From assembly GCA_013396995.1 (NCBI GenBank), contig VWZP01002663.1:423603-487602 (forward strand): a DNA stretch of 64,000 nt. The letters run 5' to 3'. Position 1 is the first letter of the stretch. Every line of letters starts with the position of its first letter. The translations under genes were made by a program, and so were the position numbers. Origin of the DNA: Dicaeum eximium (lineage: Eukaryota > Chordata > Aves > Passeriformes > Dicaeidae). The notes beneath the pieces are model-generated. The model searched no databases, was not told the DNA's origin, and saw nothing but the letters and a program-made list of their open reading frames with translations. Positions 12,001 through 26,146 of the stretch are shown here, piece by piece.

Positions 12001-15000
12001 TCAATGTGAAAGAGTTACAAATGCCTGGTTTAGTTCTTAGCTGAACCTGCTGTTATTGATAGAACAGGACAGCTCAGCCTGTAACACCCCTTAATGCTGG
12101 TTCCCATCTTACTTTCATAGCAAACACTGACCAGAAGACTCAATACAGCTGCAGGGCCTCACAAATCCACTACCAGCAATAGAAAGGCATTTTTATAGAA
12201 TGACCTACAGAAATAATTCTATATCATTTGCATAAAGATTCTGATTTATGACTACTGGGCCTCCACTCAGATAGTAAATTAGGTTATCTTACGATATCAA
12301 ATAGTAACGACTGGTGCAATACATTTTTGCATTACAATTGCCAGTTTGGTTATCCCAGTAAACACAAGAACATGCATAATTGCACAGGTAGTGCCAGAGA
12401 TGGACTCTTGTTTGCATGCTGACAACAAAGTAAGCTTATTCCATTAAGGGAACTGAAGCTATATGGAAGCATTGAAAATTTAATTAAGTTTTATTTATCT
12501 CCTGTGGTAGCCATGCAATTACTTAAGAGTCAATAGCCTACATATAAAGTCCAAACTAAACCACCTGTGGAACTCTCAGAAGTACTTTGAAGAACAAGCA
12601 GTATGTCGCATGATATGATCACAGTAAAATATTTATTGACTGTATATATTTGAACAAAACAAATCACAAGTGAGTTGTAACACATGCGGATACTGCAAGT
12701 GGTATTTTTTTCCATTCCAGTTCCTTAAGATAATGGAAGTATTACATTTGCCTTGTTTAAGCCAAATCTGAATCCAAGAAGAGACAATATTACTTGCACT
12801 ATGTTGATCCTAAAACTAAATTTACTAAAATCAAATTAAATTGATGAATCAAAAGATTCAATTTAATACATGGGAAGTTTCTGATACTGATACTTTTCCC
12901 ATTAACTGCATGTTAACACTCAGAGGAGGCAGACCCTATAAGTTTCTCTCCCGAATAGTAAAAAATCCCATTTTTAAAGGAAAAAGGACTAACATGACAC
13001 GTTTCTTAACTAATTAGTTAATAGCTCTTATTTACTCAATCTGGACTAAGTGATTTTAGATTTCCTTCATCGTCTTTTTGGAATAATGCAGACAATTAGG
13101 CTCAAGAACTCAGATGGAAGGTGAAATATAATAATTTATAGATCCATTCTTTCCAATTCAACACTTAATTGATGTAACAGTTTCAAAGAAGAATATAAAG
13201 CTTGGCTCCCCTCTTATTTCCTCATCCCATTTTACATAACTCATCTCAATCCAACAGGGAAAGAATGAAGTTGCACATGAGTTTTGCTAGTTTTGAGTTC
13301 ACAGACAGCAGAGCAGAGACTGAACTTTCATCATTTCATGAGGCTGTGCCTCTGTGCCACATTTCAGCATGTTTGTTTTCTGGTGTTGCAAGCTCTATTT
13401 CACTTTTCCTGATAAGGCCTCTAGACGAGAGAAAGGGTATGGCAAACACAATGATGTGAAGATGTTTAAAAGCCAGCTTTCTTCAGCCTCCTACTATGCT
13501 GAATATAAGCCCAGCACAAATGATTCCTAAAGTGCCAAAGAATTATTAAACCAGAATACTAAAACTTCTGGAGAGTATAGAAGGAAGGTACTACACGACT
13601 GGTGTTGTCATGTAATTACATTAGTTTTACATTTCAAAGTATTTCCTAAATAAAGTGAACACGTAACTTGCAGTCATACACAGTGATCAGTTAGAACACA
13701 CTTCACACACATAGGAAATTATTTTGGCTATTTTCTTAAAATCAGGCCAAATTAATCTGAATGTATTACCTACATTTGCATTTGGCTTCAGACAACAAAA
13801 CTGTACTTTTCTATCTATTTGCATTATAGTGAAAGGAAAAACCCCTTTTATTTTTCTTCCTTGGGCAAACTACTAGAGCTGAATAACTGAGTAGAATTCA
13901 GTCAATTCACTTTCAGGGTTTTGGTTTGGTTTAGGTTTTTTTGTGTGAACCATGTTATTTGAAGAAAATTTCTTCTTAATTACCTGTGGGATTACAGTCT
14001 CCCAGAAGAATGGTTTCCACTACTCTAACTTTAATTTAGAAACCCAACCCTCTTCATTTCATATCAGAAGGACAGAATATCATTACATCACAGTGCCATG
14101 GAGTAAAATCAGCAAAGACAACAACTGTACAATCAATGCTGATCACGAGATGTGGACCACTCATAATGCTTTATTGTTGTGTACTTGAGAAACCGGAGCT
14201 CTGGACATTCCAGACATTTTATTTCAGCACGTTCACACAGCCCTAGCTTCATTTGCCAAATGGCTTAAGAGCTGATTAAAAAACTCTTATATTCTAGTTC
14301 ACTGCTGATTTGTTTCAACTCAATTCATTATAGACAAAACTTGATGGCTTTTGGTGTTACTGTGAAATACTCTTAACCTCAAAAAGATAATACATTACAT
14401 ACACATTTTTGAAAGAAAAATAGTTGTGTTTATATGTGCCTGCCCCTAACCTCTACCCATGTCTGCCAAAACAAGGCTGACACTATTGATGTCCTACTTC
14501 AAGGGGTCTGCCTACTACAATGTGACAGAAAATCAACATGACACAATTATGTTTAATCAAACGACTTGTTCAGGTGCAGACTGAATGCTGTTTGCACATT
14601 TAGACACATCTGAAATGGCTTAGAGGAAAGCAGCTTTGGCTGTTTACTTATCAATGAACTTTTACTCTAGTCTTCTTGGGGTTTACATTGTCTGGACAGG
14701 AACCTTGACCTGGAGAGTAGGGAGAGTAATTCAAACAGTCCATCAGGGAGCCACGGCAGGGTGACCGCAATCCCAGGGAACATCACGCTGTGTTGCCTCC
14801 ATAGAATACGGAAGTGTTGCAACACTGTGATTGCAACACTGCCAGGAGGTACAAATGAAGGCTGTATCTGGCAAAGAGGGCTTAGTGGATGAGACCTGTC
14901 TTCAGCAGGTTTAGATGTTTAAAATCTAAGAGAGGTTAAGTATCCCAACATGGCACTTCCTCCACCCAGTTTTAGGTGCCTGTCTAGGAGGAAAGGCATC

Positions 15001-17206
15001 AGGCACTACCAAAGCCCCCCAGGTGTTATTTTTTGACCTCACTGTCACATGGATGCAGGAGAACTTGCTGGTTTTCCACCAGAGAACCCAGGCCACAACA
15101 TCCTCCCAGGGAATTACTATCTTAACCTATCACTAAAGGGAAAAATCTTTAGCAATCTTAATTCATTTGACAAAATCAAGACACTTGTATCAAGTATTAA
15201 GTAAGTAAAGATACTATGTACAAGTATCAAGTAAGTAAAACACCATGGATCTTTTGCCTTGGACTTGAAACTAAGCTTTTAACTTCATGTAAAATTAAGA
15301 GCTTCTGGTCCTTGGCCATTGGTCTTGCAGGGATTTTAAATGATCCCTCAAAGAATATATACATAGGTACGTACACACACATATAAAGATTTTATGAATT
15401 CAGATAAATTCTAGAAAAAATAACTTAGATGAAAGCTATTTTTTGTGTAAGTGATTAATTTAAACATGAAATATTCCTTTAAAAAATACACTATGATAGT
15501 ACTCTTTTAATACAGAGTTTTTTAAAATGCTTTTCTCTTTTTTGTTGAACTTTAGCTTTTATATATGCATTCTTTCAAGAAGTGGTCAGAGGTAATCCAT
15601 TTGACTGAATCCTATCAATAAATATCTAAAACCAGCAAGTGGCTTCATCAACATGATCTCATTGCACCACACAGATAACTGTATGTTGGCTCTGAACTAG
15701 TGAAGTCAAAAGGCACAACAAAGTTAGTTCCTAAGACGTATGTGCCTGTGAATGAAAAATATTCCAGGGACAGAAGTGTTCTTGCTACTCTATCCTATCC
15801 TTCCCATTCTGTGTAACCACTGGAGGAGCCTGTACCAGCTCAAGGTACAGTTGTCAATTCTGAAGATTTACTCTGGCATCAGAAAGGTAGCAAAGGAACA
15901 GGAACTGCATTCATACCTCCTGAATTCCCACAACATTTCTGCCTCCTCTTAACCCAAGCACAATTTGGTGTACCAGCACTTCTACCTCATATTTTCCAGA
16001 AGAATAAATTCATAACTTAAGCAACTCTTACCAGCTCTCATTGCTTTTGACTTTCATGCTAATCCTCTAGTATTGAGGTATCTAACTGACTAAAATTAGC
16101 TCATTGGAAGTCCATACGGGCTTCATTAACACCATCTAAGCACTTTATAAATGGCAAAGCCCCTGGATGAAAGAATCCATGCCGTGTGTTTCAGGGGAAT
16201 CCGCAGTTAACAATTTACCAAGACTCAAAGTGGGAATGTTTCATGACTGAAGATGCTTGGCATCTTACACCTCTGGTCAGATGCAGTGTAATTTGCCCTA
16301 TCATATATCTAATTCTCATAAAGGACATTCATTCTCACTATTCTCATAAACGACATCATGAATAAAATGAAAGATTGGCTCTTCAGCTTAAATACTTACT
16401 TGAAGATGGTGCTAGCCATCCCCTTTCTCTTTCAAGAATGTATCTCTTGTCCCAGGAGAGAGGGCAGATAGGAAGGGAGTAATACAGCAAATTCCAAAAG
16501 GAATGTAAAAATCTGTAGACTAAATTGGTCACTTCATCTTTAACATGAGGTGTTAAAGGATGAAGTTCCATTTACTTATTTTCTGCTTGGAAGTTTGAGA
16601 AAAATTAATTCTACACTGTTTCAAAAATAGGAATTAATTAGTCTTTCTTTAACACTGTCATTCTAGTTGTTTGTTTATCATCAGGTCTACTGGATGGCAG
16701 TGAAACCATAATCACACACTATACATAAAATTTCAGAAGCAGATATCTGTCTATATGTGCAGCTTTTCATATGAGATGTGCACATATCTCATGATCCACC
16801 ACTACATCTCAAATAACACTGGAGGCAGAGTAACTTAGAGTAACTTGTTGATATCAGTAAAAAACATCTAAACTGATAAATCCATCCAATGGAGCTTCAC
16901 TTTTGCTAAAAAGTGTACTCAGCTACAGGCTTTTTTCTTATCCCCTCCCTCTTTTAAAAAATATTTTCTTCAAGTATTCTACTGGGCTTGCCCTAACTGC
17001 CCTAAAGGTGTAACACACATCCTTTCTCTTAGAATAAATCAGGCAGATAAGGAATAGCAACACAGGGAGGTTTCAGAACATGGGAGCAGGCGAAACAGAC
17101 ACAATACCAGGTGGAGGGTAGAGGGGCCAAGTGACTTGGAAATTTAAAGATTCTACAGTTGAAAAGAGCCTCTAATTGAAAGATTCAGGCTTATTTTATT
17201 TGTTTT

Positions 17207-17450
17207 ATAATAGAATCGCAGAATGGTTTGGGTTGGAAGAGACCTTAATGATCACCTAGCTCCAACCTGCCTGCCATAGGCAGGGTCATCTTCTGCTAGA
17301 CCAGGTTGCTCACTGCTCTAAGACTGGGGCTGCTCACTCCTCTAAGAGTGTCCTTGAACACTTTCAGGGATGGGCCATCCATGACTTCTCCAGACAGCCT
17401 GTTCCAGTGCATCACCAACCTCGTTTTAAAACATCTGGGTGAACATATTC
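17207..17450 (-). mobile_element. CR1 LINE 3' fragment
   Basis: The plus strand reads TAGAATCGCAGAATGGTTTG, then GGTTGGAAGAGACC, GGCAGGGTCATC and CTAGACCAGGTTGCTCA. This is the reverse complement of a CR1 3' end. It includes an internal partial duplication around CTGCTCACT...CTCTAAGA (17307-17346). It is 5'-truncated and in HOMER1 sense orientation, and the right boundary is approximate. Confidence 0.9.
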
Positions 17451-19055
17451 AAGTACTCAATCAACGGAACAGCTGGAGATGTTTCCTCATTAAAACATAC
17501 TCTTCAAAATATTAATGAAAGTATGGCTTGGGGCGGCAAGTTTATGTAGACTTCAAAGGAGTAAGCTTTAAAGTTGTATTTTGAAACTACATTGTTGCTA
17601 TGAATTTGAACATATTTTTATATAAAAGACTGACAAAAAGCCAAGTTTTCTCTTGCTGAAGTTTTTTAAAAGATGTTTTGAGCTTGTAGACTTTGAACTC
17701 AAAATTCTTTAGCAACACTGAATTTCCCTCACTAATGCATATGACAGGCATTCTTCCATGACTACTGAACTGTAAGTTGCACAAGTGTATCTGATCTAAC
17801 TAAAAAAATTAAAGTTAACATGAAGTGAACATTGGGATGAGTAAAATACACAAGAATTGAAATACAATAGTGATGGAGATTGTTCTGCACAAATCTTCAA
17901 TTCTCTTTAATGTTTTTTCTCTAAAACTGTATAACATTTTCAATAAATTTTATGTGGATAGGAATATGTACCCTGAAACCCAAGACCAGATTATATTTGC
18001 ATTTCACAGAAACACATCATAATGACAGACTCAATTTAGAGACAGAAAACAGTAAATGAACAAGTTCTGGAAATGTTTCTTTAGCATTTGCCTACCCATA
18101 TAGATGGTTGCATAAGCATTGTATTTTGTGTTGGCAAAGGTAAGGGGACTGAGTCTGGCACTTGAAACAAAGCAGCTACACACCAGCTACTAGGAGTCTT
18201 TATTTTCTAACGTACACTTCTGAGTGGTTTCTAGGGCATAAGACAGGGCACTGAAGAGGTCTCTTTGCAAAGGCAAAGCATGTGTGTGTGCAGACAAGTG
18301 CAAACTGTGTGATACTCTTACCTGCAGAACAGACTGCCATGAGAAAGTCTCATTACAAATAGTCCAAATTTCATGTTCTAAAGAAAGCCCCCAGCCTTCT
18401 TATCAAGAATTAATCCTAGGCTGAATTTACAGGGCATGGGTGATTCATGTTATGTTGGTCTTGAAATACTTTGATGAATCTCCTTTCCTAGCCAGTGAGG
18501 AGAAGACTGTGATGTTTAAGTGTTTGGACTTGCTGAAAAACGTGTTTGTCCTGCAAAACATCCCCTCTGTCTTCCTTTTTAAAAAGGGCTTCTGTTCTCA
18601 AGGTCAAGACTTTTGAAAAACCAATTGAAACTTAGGAGATCAATAGTGATGTGTTTGTTTTGGCTTTTTCTTCCCTGGCAACTTCAGGTATTATTGGCTT
18701 TCTGGTTTTGTTCCTTTACTGGGAGGCTGAAAAATGGCAAGAATGCAGTGAAGTTCCCAATGCAAAGAAAACATGACATTTGTAGTTTCCAAGTGGTAAG
18801 TCTTTCCATAGATGAGTTTGAAATGAAAAGCAATTCTACAAAGTGACTATTTCCTCTCCAAGTTTGTTTGTTTTCTTGGAGAATAGTGTGTTGAGACCTG
18901 CAGCATTTCTTTGGTGTATCTATTCTCTTTGATATTAACAACAAGTTTTAGCCTTGAAAAAAAATTTTAAAAGACACCCCAAAGAGATCTCTAATGTTTT
19001 ATGAACAGGACTTTGGTCTACTTCATGGTGCCTCAGGAAACTTCAGTTTGCAGTT

Positions 19056-19510
19056 TATAGAATCATAAAATCACAAAGCACTAAGGGTTGGAGGGAACCT
19101 TAAAGATCATCTAGTTGCAACCCAGCATGCCATGGGCAGGGATACCTCCCATTAGACCAGGTTGCTTAAGACCTTGTCCAACCTGGCTTTGAACACAGCC
19201 AGTGTTGGGACATCAACCTCTCTGGGCAACCTGAGCTCCAATACCTCGGCAGATTCAAAGAAAATAATTTTTTCCTAATCACTAACTTAATTTCATGTCT
19301 TTCAATTTGTACCAATTACTAATTGTCCTAGGACTACAGCTCCTGATGGAAAGTCCCTCTCTGACTTCCCTGTAGGCCCCTTCAGATACTGGAAGGTTGC
19401 TATGAGGTCCCCACACAACCTTCTCTTCTCCAGGTTCAACAGCCACAAATTTCTCAGTCTGTCTTCGTAGAGAAGGTGCTCCAGTCCCCTTAATCCTAAT
19501 CCTTATACCT
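19056..19510 (-). mobile_element. CR1 LINE 3' fragment
   Basis: The plus strand starts ATAGAATCATAAAATCACAA and continues with GGTTGGAGGGAACC, CCATGGGCAGGGATACC and TTAGACCAGGTTGCTTA. It then runs through the reverse complement of the CR1 ORF2 end (CTCTGGGCAACCTGAGC, TTCTCTTCTCCAGGTTCAAC). The fragment is about 450 bp, diverged, 5'-truncated and in HOMER1 sense orientation. Confidence 0.92.
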
Positions 19511-19698
19511 AATCCCTTCTTACTGATTGAAAAGCTTCCTATAATGACACTAAACAAAATCAAAACCAGTGATGGAAGGAGGAGTAAAGAAGACATGAGG
19601 TATCAACTGTCTATATAAGATCTTCTAAAACTATAACACTCTAACAATACTTCTTGAAAAAATGTTGGTGTGCTTAAGTTTACAACTCAAAATCCATC

Positions 19699-19762
19699 AG
19701 ATTTTAAATAATATATATACTTATATTTATATATAGATTTTAAATAATATGTATAAATAATA
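19699..19762. repeat. AT-rich tandem-like repeat
   Basis: GATTTTAAATAATAT occurs twice about 38 bp apart, with TATA-type dinucleotide runs between the copies. This is low-complexity intronic DNA. Confidence 0.75.
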
Positions 19763-22700
19763 TGAATCATACCATGTACAAATCCCACAGACACTGCTTA
19801 CAAATTTAAACAAGTGTTCACTCTGGTATCAAAGATCACAACAGAAGAAGCTAGTTATTCAGGTAAATTACTTGGAAAATCTAGAATAAAGAGAGTAGCT
19901 CCTCCACTACTTCTTAAAAATGACAAAAACAGGTGACTTCATGCTTAAGAGTAGACTCCTAAAATAAATTAATGCAGTTCAAAAATTGTATTCGTGAGAA
20001 TATTAACAAAAGTAATGATTGTTAAATAATGGGTGCAACAAAAAAATCCAACCCGAGCCACTCACACTGCCAAATCACATTTAGTGTTAAGTATCACAGA
20101 TCCCAATTCACACAGCCAATGTTTCCAGTTGCTGAAGTACTAACAATCTTTAATGCCATCCATACTTTGAATAGGTTGGACACAATGCATTTACTTCAAA
20201 AATAGAATTTCATTCCTTAAGCAAGATCATTTTCTTTTGGTTTTAACTTCAGGTGGTTCGGGTTTTTTTCCCTCTTATGTATGTGATTAAAGGGAGGAAA
20301 AATCACATAGCAAAAGTAGTATAGTTTTGGCTGGTTTTGTTGTTCTGGGTTTTTTTAAAATATAAGTTGCATAAGGATTATATTCCTCCTCTAAGAATGT
20401 ACTTGACAGGTATGTTTTAAAAGTACTTTGTTGTCCCTGTGGATGGTATTTATATAATTTAGTTTCAGACACCCAGCTCATATAATTTACATCATTCTCC
20501 TGGAGTTCTCACTAAATAAACCTCAGGAAGTAAGCAATTCACATATCCTAAATAAGAACATGCCTATGCACACAAGGGAGACGGTGAAATTACTCTCTCA
20601 AGCGTTAGCTTATTTATAGTTTTTTGCTTTCACCCATTTCCCCAGCTACTAAAATTAGCTCTATTAGTTCCGGAGTTTCTTAATTTTGAAGAGTTAAGCA
20701 ACACATAAAACATGGATGTTCTTTCTCTCTACTTCTCCTTCCATTACTAGGGATATCTTATGAAAATGGTTTACTATGTATTTCAAAGATATCTTAAAGA
20801 ATCGCCAGAATTCGTCAAAATCAGGGAAGTCAGACATAAAAAGTATAATTGCACAAACACAATGAGAGACCTTCCTTTCAAATTACTAATTTCCTAGCGG
20901 GAATTTTTATTTTGCAGGAGACCCTACATGAGCTAAGTTCCAGCAGCTCAGGCAGAAGTGCAGGAGTTTGAGAAGCAGCAGGAATTGAGTCAGGAAGGGA
21001 GGGCAGAGCACCAGGCTCATGCCAGTGGAGCACAAGAGGCCAGAAGAACAGTTCAGCTGGCCTTCTCAACATCAGAAAATGTTAGTTGAGGGCAAGTCAG
21101 ATCTAGGTCTAAGCTTCTATATTAACCAGTTCTTTGTTTACACTGACAGCTGGAACATAACACCTCTGAGTTTCTTCTCTGAATGTGACACAAGAAATAA
21201 TAATCTTGTTCAACAGAGCAACTGAATTTTGCAGAATTCCTCTAGTGTGCCCTAAAATGTCACAGTTCACTACAGTACTGTGCAATGTGAAGAAGTTGCT
21301 GCCTTTTATGTTATACAGAAACCTTTCGAAATGCCTGATTTTACCCTTTTCCATTCCATTTCAAAACCCAAGTGGATAAAGTTTAGAGCAGCTTGATCTC
21401 TCTCATAGCTGTTATTTGAGCAGGAGCTTTGATTAGAGAGCTTGTGAGCTTCCTCACAACAATAAATTATCCTCTGATCAGGTTAAATAACATTCAAACC
21501 CAAGTATTTTTAAAAAAGCACTATGCACCCCAGGACTACCTGATAAGGAAGCATAACTCCATATCAAACATCCAAATACTAGGATTTGAGTTTAAATTCA
21601 TATTACAAAGCACCCCAATAATTATTAACTCAAAGATTTTCCTTAAAGCAAGGTTAACAGTTCTGCCTGATTCACAAAGCACCTGTACTATAACACAACT
21701 ACAATATTTAAGCTTGTAGAAGTGAGTAGTTTTAATACACACAGTGAAAAAATCTACTGAAGAGATTTCTATATACAACTTTTAATGAAAACTCAGAGAA
21801 AGAGCATGACCTAGCAGCAAGATATTTTGGTTTTTCTTTGTTGTACAGCATTGGATTTACATGCAGCATTATTAAATGGTAACCTATCTAGACAATAACA
21901 TATCTAAGATATAAGCATCATTCGAATTAAGTCCATTTTCACTAAGGCAATGAGTCAAAATTCCCTATTAAAAACTTGAATACAAAAATAGGAGTTTTAA
22001 CTAACAAGCAACAAGCACACACATTATATATATTGTCTGATCAAAACATTATGCAATAAAAATTCCAAGTTTAGGTATTACAAAATAAAATGAGGTAACA
22101 GGTACAAGTCGTGGTTGACAGGAAATTGAAGACTTTCAAATTTTCTCCCAGAAGAATCCTCTTATATTTTCTTTCTGAAAATGTATTTTATCAGCTTCTT
22201 AAGGTGTCAAAAACAGAACAAAGCTTGTTATAAACAAATGTATTCTCTTCAAGAGTGAAAGAGCAAGTTCAACAGTTACCAAAAGCAGGACTTGCAAAGT
22301 TCACCAAATACACTATTCAGCCTTAGAATATAATTAAAATATTAAAACTGAATAGTTTTAATAAGATTTAATCCTCATGGTGCATAGTAGACAATTCCTG
22401 GTCATGTGAAAACTTTAAAAGTCAGCCACATCTGTAGTAGTCAAAATTTTTTAGCAACTTTTTTTCTCTCCAAACCCCACTTTATAATCAACAGTTTTCA
22501 GTTGGAGAAAAAAAACAAAAAAATCACAGCTTGAAGAATGTGGAAAATATTTTTAAACAGAAAATATATCTGAGAAAACGAAATTTTACTTAAGAACAGA
22601 AATATGTACATAGAACAAAAATATGTATATTTTTAGTCTTAATTTAAAAGTTAGATTTGATTACCTAGATTCTGCTAGAGAAAAAGTCTTCTTGGACTAG

Positions 22701-24490
22701 CTGTTGCTCAGAAAAGGACTGATCAATGTCTTGGATGAGACTTTTAAAAATTCTCTCTTTAAAAATGCCATTCCTTAGGCTACATTTTACTTCATTTGTT
22801 CTGGCAACATTTACCCATGACAGCTGTGCTCAGTCTGTAGTATGTTATAGGATATGGGAGTCCATAGTAATATTACTTCATTGTTCATCATTAACCATCT
22901 TACATAGCTTTAAAAAAGGCAAGATATTTAATTACAAGAGTTTATCTTTGGTGCAAGGCTTGTAACTGTTTAGTATACTTATCTCTCAAGCAGTTGATCT
23001 CAATTACACTGCTTGTGAAGAGCATTAGGACTTTCCAGATGAGAATTAAATTGAAGCAACTAGACTTCAGCACTGTAATGTTCAAGGGATATTAATGGAC
23101 TTTTAGACATATTCTGGAGAATGTTAATTTCAATTCTTACAACAATTTACTGAAGTAATAAGACAATTGAGTTCTAGTAAAACTCTGGTGACTTGAATAA
23201 TGCTGATTTTTGGGGTCAAAAAATTACTATAAATACAAAAGTAGTCTACACTTATGATGCTGAAATAAAAGATCTCAGCTACTTACACTAAGACCTAAAG
23301 GGCAGAGGAAAACATATCTGGCCAGAAAAGACATGTTATAACAAAACCCAAATGAACATTTTTCAGGTGTGCAGATTAAAAATGACAAGTAGTAGGATAT
23401 TAACTAAAGCATGACCTTCACACCTGTAATTGCTGACCTTTTCCACTCCTTTCAGGCTCCCAATTCATACAAGGACATGAAACCCTTACTTGAATCACTG
23501 TTTGACAGTAGCCCTTTCAAACCTTTACTCCTCCCTCTCCTCTGCCACAGAGGCACCTGGCTCTGCTGTGCTTGACAACACTTTGGGCAGCCACAGCTCT
23601 CAGCTGGCCAGCCACAGCTGCCACACAGAGCTGCTCGCCCACCCTGCACACGAAGCTACAACACTCACCCCATGACTGCAGGGGCTCCTTCGGTGCCACC
23701 CCACACCTGCTTCTGTGGGCTCCATCACACACTGAGGACCACACCTTTTCATTCCTCACACAGTAAGTATCTAGTGTTAATGCCAGAGCATCATGGAGCT
23801 TTCCCATTTATTGACTAAACGCATTTGCTACGGTAGTGTTCTTTCAGTGCAGCATAAACCAGCCTGGGTGACTCTCACGTGCCCTACAGCTAAACTCACT
23901 GCAGGGAAATCCACAATGGCTTTTCTTCTGAGAAGTACCTAGAAGCTGATCAGCAGTTTCTAGACTAAAGGCAAATAAGTGAAAAGAAATGCCACAAAGA
24001 AGACAACACTCAAATGCCCTTGCAGTATTACCCTCCTCACGCAGAAGTGCTGACTAAACTTAATCTTTGCTGAAACATGGGATGCAGAAGGAAAAGGCTT
24101 AGGATCAGCAGAAGTTACCAGGGTGCACAAGGAAAGGGCTCAGTTCAGCAACTCTTCTCCATCACACATGGAGTGCCACACATACCACATCATCAGAAAG
24201 GCAGGCAACAAGGGGAAGCACAGTTCTTTCCTGTCCTCCTGACACACGAGAAGCCCAGGGAGTCTCCAATAACTGGGATGTAAGGTTTTAATTTTTTTTT
24301 TCCTTGTAGGTCAGGGCAAGCAGACTGCCTGCAGAGAGCACACTTTTAGACAGTACAAGCAGCTAGGTGTGTCTTCCTAGTTGCCAGTTTATTATTATGA
24401 AAACCCTCTACAAAACCATGCCCATTTAACCAAGATTAACACAGTCCTGGAGGCTTCACTTTCCATCTCCTTTGTGCATGTGTTTCATGC

Positions 24491-24525
24491 ATATTTATTT
24501 ATTTTTAATAAATAAATAAATAAAA
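24491..24525 (-). promoter_or_regulatory. ATTTA cluster / self-complementary AT repeat, candidate AU-rich element
   Basis: On the minus strand this reads TTTTATTTATTTATTTATTA and then AAAAATAAATAAATAT. That gives three or more overlapping ATTTA pentamers, including a TTATTTATT nonamer, followed by a complementary arm. It lies about 1.6 kb past the Homer1a stop, inside the probable Homer1a 3'UTR. Overlapping AUUUA motifs in immediate-early 3'UTRs are known mRNA-decay elements. It could equally be a chance (TTTA)n microsatellite. Confidence 0.45.
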
Positions 24526-26112
24526 CTTTTTTATTAATAATAAAATCCTTACCTATTCCAAAATTTACTTTATTTCAAAGAGGTTCAGTAATAGTTCCCT
24601 AACAAACTTGAAGCTGTCATTAGCAAGACAAAACACTGGTCTTCCGAGAATGAACAAGAAGTAAGCCTCAAAATGCAGAGTTATTGTTGGAAGATTAATT
24701 CTAGCTACTGATATCTAACAGGACAAAAACCTAAAACTAGGCACTCACACATTAAGTAGATAGAAAAATGCAATGCATGTAAAAGTTTTGTAAACTCTAC
24801 TCTACATCATTAAAAATGACAACAGGGTTTCAAAAGTATCTTCAGTAATGCTCAGTGGAGAGAAAATTTAGTTACTACATTGGCATACCAGAAAACATAT
24901 TTACATATGCAGAACCAGAGCAGACACCTTCAAACTATCATTTTTTTAAAAGAGCAAACCACACTATTCATGTGAGGGCTTTATCACAACTCCTTTTCAC
25001 AAAAATATTGATAGAAAATTTTGATACTCAAACAGTTTAAACAAACTTGTTACAGAACATGGATAGATCTGCAACATTTGTAATACTCCTTCACCATGCA
25101 CATAGCATTCTCACAATGCACCATTTCTTCTGAAACATATAATACATGCACTAGTGACAGTATAAAAATAAACAGAATCACTCTGTTAAAAAAAATATTG
25201 TAAGATGGTTTCTCTCATTTGAAAAATGCATATTATTTTTTTTTCCAGTTGCTTAACACTATTATTCTCTTACAAAAACTTAGATGTTCTGCACAATTTT
25301 GGTTTCACTTGTGCTCACTTTGAATTGCATTATATATCTGAAGTGTGAATATTCCCCAAACTTTGAGGTCTTAAACTCTACTTAGGCTGAATTACACCAT
25401 GCTTAAAAAATAAATCTAGTATTTCTAGATGTGTTCTAATTTTATTAAATGTTTCACTTACTATCCATGGTCCCAATAAATTATGTTTTATTGAGAGGGG
25501 CTCCTTTACATTACTTGTAATAGGCAAGATATATCCATTGTAACTCACCACTTATGTAATTAAATAAGAAGTCCTACCTTTCTCCAAGAACAGAGCACAG
25601 CATTCCTAGTGCAAAAAACAAGAATTCCATTTGAAGCAGAGCTGCACTTCTCTCATTTTTTGAAGAGAAGTTGAAAAATTTTACAACTGTCAGAGAATTG
25701 TTCAATTAAAGCCTGCTTTAAACTTCATAATCTAGAAATGCTGTAAGAGCCCCTTTTCTTCCAAGAACTTGTCAGTGAAAGGTTGACATCGAGTCCCATC
25801 AGCCATTTAAAGACTGTGTAAAAAAATAATTTAATTGGAATATTCTATGAAGCAGATAATTTTACTAAGAGCTCAGACACTGAAATATTGATTCCTGTTA
25901 AAGGGACACCTACACTAACCAGTGTTCGAGGGCTGATTAAACTATAATGTTCCCCCAAATCTTATTCCAAAATATTTTCTCTTTTTTTTTTTTAATTAGA
26001 AAAAAATATTACAAATCCAAAAGTGAGTCCGTTTTTGGGGTGAGAGGTGGGTTTGCTTTGTTTCCCCAAACAAGATGAGAGAAGGTCCCTTTAACAAGGA
26101 AGGAGATAGGTA

Positions 26113-26146
26113 TCACTTAATCAGGATGTGGGAATGGAATCTGTAC
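26113..26146 (-). CDS. HOMER1: Homer1a-specific C-terminal tail (retained start of intron 5)
   Basis: Reading exon 5 through its 5' splice site continues in frame for ten complete codons to a TGA at 26115-26113. With the arginine that spans the splice site, the tail is RYRFHSHILIK. The mammalian immediate-early isoform Homer1a is made this way, by using the beginning of intron 5 as a terminal exon, and as I recall it ends RYTFNSAIMIK. The agreement in position, length, arginine-tyrosine start, central Phe-x-Ser and Ile-Lys end supports this as the avian Homer1a end. The predicted short protein is 187 residues, one more than mammalian Homer1a because of the extra exon 5 residue. It keeps the EVH1 domain but lacks the coiled coil. 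In mammals it acts as a dominant-negative uncoupler of Homer clusters after neuronal activity. Whether this bird makes the transcript is inferred. Confidence 0.9.

Larger units (their letters stand above)
2396..26112 (-). other. HOMER1: HOMER1 intron 5; first part is probable Homer1a 3'UTR
   Basis: Most of this 23.8 kb intron is unique AT-rich DNA. In the short isoform, the portion directly downstream of the Homer1a stop (from 26112 toward lower coordinates) should be 3'UTR. Its end cannot be fixed because AATAAA-like hexamers are common by chance here. Features resolved inside it are the palindrome, an assembly gap, two CR1 fragments, AT-rich repeats and an ATTTA cluster. The small Homer1c insert exon (12 residues in mammals) was not recognised by eye, but a 36 bp exon could be missed. 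A GC-richer patch near 23500-23720 has open frames in several registers but no recognisable product. Confidence 0.8.

Noticed and set aside
23490..23720. GC-richer patch with overlapping frames on both strands, considered as an exon or CpG island
   Set aside because: CpG is sparse, no family similarity is visible and splice context is absent. It may be an old unrecognised repeat.
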